A DNA stretch of 22,780 bases from Haplomitrium mnioides (taxonomy: Eukaryota; Marchantiophyta; Haplomitriopsida; Calobryales). The stretch lies in contig JBNGIS010019120.1 of the NCBI GenBank assembly GCA_049999725.1, positions 1-22,780 of the forward strand, read 5' to 3'. Below the pieces are notes generated by a model. That model searched no databases and was not told the DNA's origin. It saw only the letters and a program-made list of their open reading frames with translations. A program made the position numbers and the translations under genes. Position 1 is the first letter of the stretch, and each line of letters opens with the position of its first letter. Positions 20,660 to 22,780 of the stretch are shown piece by piece.

Positions 20660-20990
20660 AAAAAAGTCTATGCAAGTATAGACTCCAAACCAGAACCGTA
20701 AAGCCTATGCACGCATAGACTCCGAACAAGAATCCTAAATCCTCTACGTGCTTAAACTCTGAACAAGAACAATGAAGCTATGCACGCATGGACTTTCAAC
20801 TAGAATCCTAGAGCCAAAACACGCCAAGATTCTAAACAAGAACCCTGAAGCTTATGCAAGCATAGACATTGAACAAGAACCCTTTTACCAATGGGTGCAG
20901 GGACTCTGAACAACAACCTTACAGCTTAAGCACGCAGGGAATCCGAACAAGAACTACAAAGCCTTAATGCGCAAAGACACTAAATAATGT
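20660..20990. repeat. 37-bp palindromic minisatellite array, inverted orientation
   Basis: Dyad centres lie near 20674.5, 20711.5, 20749, 20784.5, 20821, 20858.5, 20895.5, 20932.5 and 20969.5, about 37 bp apart. The best unit reads TATGCACGCATAGACTC followed by CGAACAAGAATCCTAA. The reverse complement of this linker (TTAGGATTCTTGTTCG) matches the linker of the array at 2.8 kb (TTTTGAGTTCTATATC) at most positions, so the two are one family in opposite orientation. Confidence 0.88.
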
Positions 20991-21811
20991 GCAAAGACTC
21001 CAAATCATTTTCAGATTAGTAATTGTTTTCAAACCATTCTTAGACTATCAATTGGGTCAACTTATTCTTAGGTGCAATAAACTGAATCGTGATGAAAAAA
21101 CTTGTAAAAGATTGAAAGAGCAACAAGATGAAACTTTGGCAAAAAAAGATTTCGAAAAAATAAATTTTATTATTGATGCAAAGTGTACAAAGACGTCCTC
21201 AGACTCTATTCTCTTCGAGAGGAACTGTCTCATCTAAATCTATAGGCTGAGCATCTGCAACTACTAGAGAATCCTGTCGAGACTTTCCAATCCCCGATAT
21301 TACAACAGAGTCACCAAAAGCACCTGCAGTACCAAGAGGAACAGGTTCCTTGTGGTAAGAAAAAACTATCTGTGACTCAATCACATCGAATGGTAAAGAA
21401 GCCATCTCCAAAACCCTCTGAGGAATATAAATAGACTGACGTCTATCATATTCCATGGCAATGCAATTTCGCATCAGCTAGCACAGACAAGGCCTGTGCC
21501 AGACCCAGAGTAGAGATCAAGGATCCAATCCTGCTCTGTTGATAAATGGTCAATAAAAAAATTGTACAGAGCCTGCGGCTTCTGATAAACATTCACATGA
21601 GCATCATCTCTTGGATGTTTAAGCTTTGCAGAAACTACAGGGTAGCTAAAAACACTCCGCATAGGCTGCCGAGGAAGTCTGGTCGTAGAGAAGCCTGCAA
21701 ATTGAAATGGCGCATGCTCCTCTTTCTTCCTTTGTCCAGTAGCCCACCGTCCAATACTCGTGGGCATGTGCGATTCTAAGACCACCAGAATGATGTATAT
21801 TGCTTTTGTCC

Positions 21812-21912
21812 CTGCAAAAAGATAAACAATCACATCAAACATTATAACGAAAATGCAAGAGAAATAAAAAACAAAGAAATAAAATTAAAAAAAAAATGAA
21901 AGAACAACTCAC
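21812..21912 (-). other. Inferred GT-AG intron (101 bp) in the methyltransferase-like gene
   Basis: Donor ATCTG|GTGAGTTG at 21912. Acceptor TTTATCTTTTTGCAG|GGAC ends at 21812, preceded by a T-rich tract. Splicing joins TG and G into a Trp codon and gives NIWDKSN, the continuation expected between motif IV and the HEY block. A consensus donor and restored homology make this the best-supported intron in the window. Confidence 0.75.
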
Positions 21913-22448
21913 CAGATGTTGTGATCAATTACACAGAAGACTTCAGAAAGGGCATCCTCGACGATGCCAAATTGTTGCAAAGAATGTATGATTACAAAAG
22001 ACCAAAACTCCAAAGTAGTTACTGCCGCAAAAGATGATACCATATCGAAAATGTCATCTTTTGAAAATGGTTCTGAGTCATCATGCTTGCATTCCTTTAG
22101 GTTATACCCGTAAGGAATATCAGCAATAGCCAAAGTGAAACACCTAGGTTTCACAAGGCCCTTCAATTGTCGAGTGTTGGCCTCCTCGTTGACTTGATAA
22201 AACGCCACGTTGAGACCGTCGACATAAGACAATAAGTCTTCTTCCTCATCTCTCACAAGACCTTTTGTTGTGATAGATGCAGCACCACTTTGTTGTCGTG
22301 CTTTCCACTCTCTGGCCTTCAAGCAGTGGAGAAGAAAAGCCGGAGGGTAAGAGACCAACGTAGGAGGCTGGTCTTGTTCTTTGGGGGCTTCGTCGACCCC
22401 AGATTTCTTCCTTCTTTTCGCAGCTGCTGTCAGTTTCTTTGCTAGCTG

Positions 22449-22719
22449 CTACTTGAAAGTTTTGTCCCCTTGAAAAAAATCAAAGCAAAAACATTAGAGA
22501 ATAATAAAAACATTGAAAGGTTAAAACTCTAAAACATTTTAGAGTCCATGCGTGCATGGACTTCAATGTCTAAGCGCGCTTAAACTTCGAAATCCATGCC
22601 GGCATGGACTTCGAAGTCCATGCACGTATGGACTGTAGGTTTCAAAAAAACAACAAAAATTTATAAAATATTAAATACAAATACAAATTATTAATTGAAG
22701 TTCCAAAGAAAGGAATTAC
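22449..22719 (-). other. Possible first intron of the methyltransferase-like gene
   Basis: Donor CTTCAA|GTAATTCC at 22719. Acceptor TTTCAAGTAG ends at 22449. Both exons are in phase 0, and splicing removes an in-frame TAG (22451-22449). Splice signals are weaker than in the second intron. An alternative acceptor, CAAG at 22469, does not keep the frame. The 24-bp palindromic array lies within. Confidence 0.4.
22543..22634. repeat. 24-bp palindromic array, four units, in the inferred intron
   Basis: Dyad centres are at 22552.5, 22576.5, 22600.5 and 22624.5, exactly 24 bp apart. Cores are GTCCATGCGTGCATGGAC, GTCTAAGCGCGCTTAAAC, TCCATGCCGGCATGGA and GTCCATGCACGTATGGAC. The linkers (TTCGAA type) are themselves palindromic, so there are two dyad centres per period. 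Confidence 0.93.
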
Positions 22720-22780
22720 TTGAAGCTTCTCAAAGCTTGAATAAAAAGAAGCCATCTTTGACTCTTCCGTGTGAAGAGGG

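Larger units (their letters stand above)
21199..22779 (-). pseudogene. DNA N4/N6 amino-methyltransferase-like gene, class beta, frameshifted
   Basis: Inferred exons: 22779-22720 (open; a Met with a good plant start context at 22755), 22448-21913 and 21811-21199. Motifs in order: basic AAAKRRKKSG (nuclear-localisation-like, about 22425-22396); LAIADIPYG (22133-22107), the DPPY-type catalytic motif IV with Ile for the first Pro; IWDKSN across the splice; AHEYWTVGYW (21765-21736); YQKPQALYNFF (motif X, about 21587-21555); DLYSGSGTG (21518-21492), the FxGxG S-adenosylmethionine site; and RNCIAMEYDRRQ (21471-21436), motif II. Catalytic motif before SAM motif is the class-beta arrangement of bacterial N4-cytosine and N6-adenine methyltransferases (Pfam N6_N4_Mtase type). 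Frameshifts near 21735-21715 and 21476 interrupt it, either real decay or assembly indels. Total length is about 395 residues. Cytosine versus adenine preference cannot be told from DIPYG. Confidence 0.68.

Noticed and set aside
20989-21237. 82-codon plus-strand frame (KRLKEQQDETLAKKDF)
   Set aside because: It overlaps the end of the methyltransferase-like gene on the other strand and the tail of the 37-bp array; no domain or partner exon.
22451-22469. CAAG acceptor at 22469 for the first methyltransferase intron
   Set aside because: It would put the downstream exon out of phase with the upstream one and leave an in-frame TAG; the later TAG acceptor fits both.
1-22780. tRNA, rRNA, organellar or bacterial genes
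   Set aside because: No cloverleaf, rRNA or organellar gene was recognised by eye, and the spliced genes argue for nuclear plant DNA. A tRNA scan would be needed to exclude a small RNA gene fully.

Overview
The window looks like repeat-rich nuclear DNA from a plant with a large genome, most likely a seedless lineage such as a fern, lycophyte or bryophyte. That assignment is inference. The support is Ty3/gypsy-type pol debris, GT-AG spliceosomal introns, a transposase-like gene of the DUF7869 type, and a prokaryote-type DNA amino-methyltransferase gene broken by introns. No intact host gene, tRNA, rRNA or bacterial operon is visible. A run of exactly 100 N (565-664) is a scaffold gap.

Layout. 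1-2450: GC-richer, palindrome-laden repeat, copy 1. 2760-3245: 37-bp palindromic minisatellite. 3246-4236: AT-rich, little readable. 4237-4826 (-): decayed coding sequence of unknown family. 5048-5165: 25-bp palindromic minisatellite just beyond the stop codon of the next gene. 5177-8609 (-): decayed transposase-like gene with an 860-bp GT-AG intron. 8755-9690: dispersed repeat, copy A. 9690-12300: second, diverged copy of the GC-richer repeat, with 50-bp and 125-bp tandem units. 12565-12750: 30-bp palindromic array. 13393-15100 (+): decayed two-exon gene of unknown family. 15329-19309 (+): gypsy-type retroelement remnant with polypurine tract, LTR with TATA box, primer-binding-site-like sequence, CCHC knuckle, protease, reverse transcriptase and RNase H, but no capsid or integrase. 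19310-20284: dispersed repeat, copy B, starting where the RNase H ends. 20660-20990: 37-bp array, inverted relative to the one at 2.8 kb. 21199-22779 (-): DNA methyltransferase-like gene with two inferred introns.

Two things stand out. First, seven arrays share one dyad-symmetric core (about TCYATGCRYGCATRGA), but the repeat period is 24, 25, 30 or 37 bp depending on the locus. Arm substitutions are often matched on the other arm, so dyad symmetry persists while sequence drifts. Three of the arrays lie inside introns inferred independently from reading frames. Second, the methyltransferase-like gene has the circularly permuted class-beta motif order (DIPYG, then HEY, KP, GSGTG, and E-x-D), a basic nuclear-localisation-like stretch, and one of the palindromic arrays in its first inferred intron.

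Most coding sequence here is degenerate. The retroelement and transposase stops are often explicable as C-to-T or G-to-A changes, as expected for silenced, cytosine-methylated repeats. No functional pathway links the genes; the window reads as nested mobile-element remains plus one possibly domesticated or element-borne methyltransferase.
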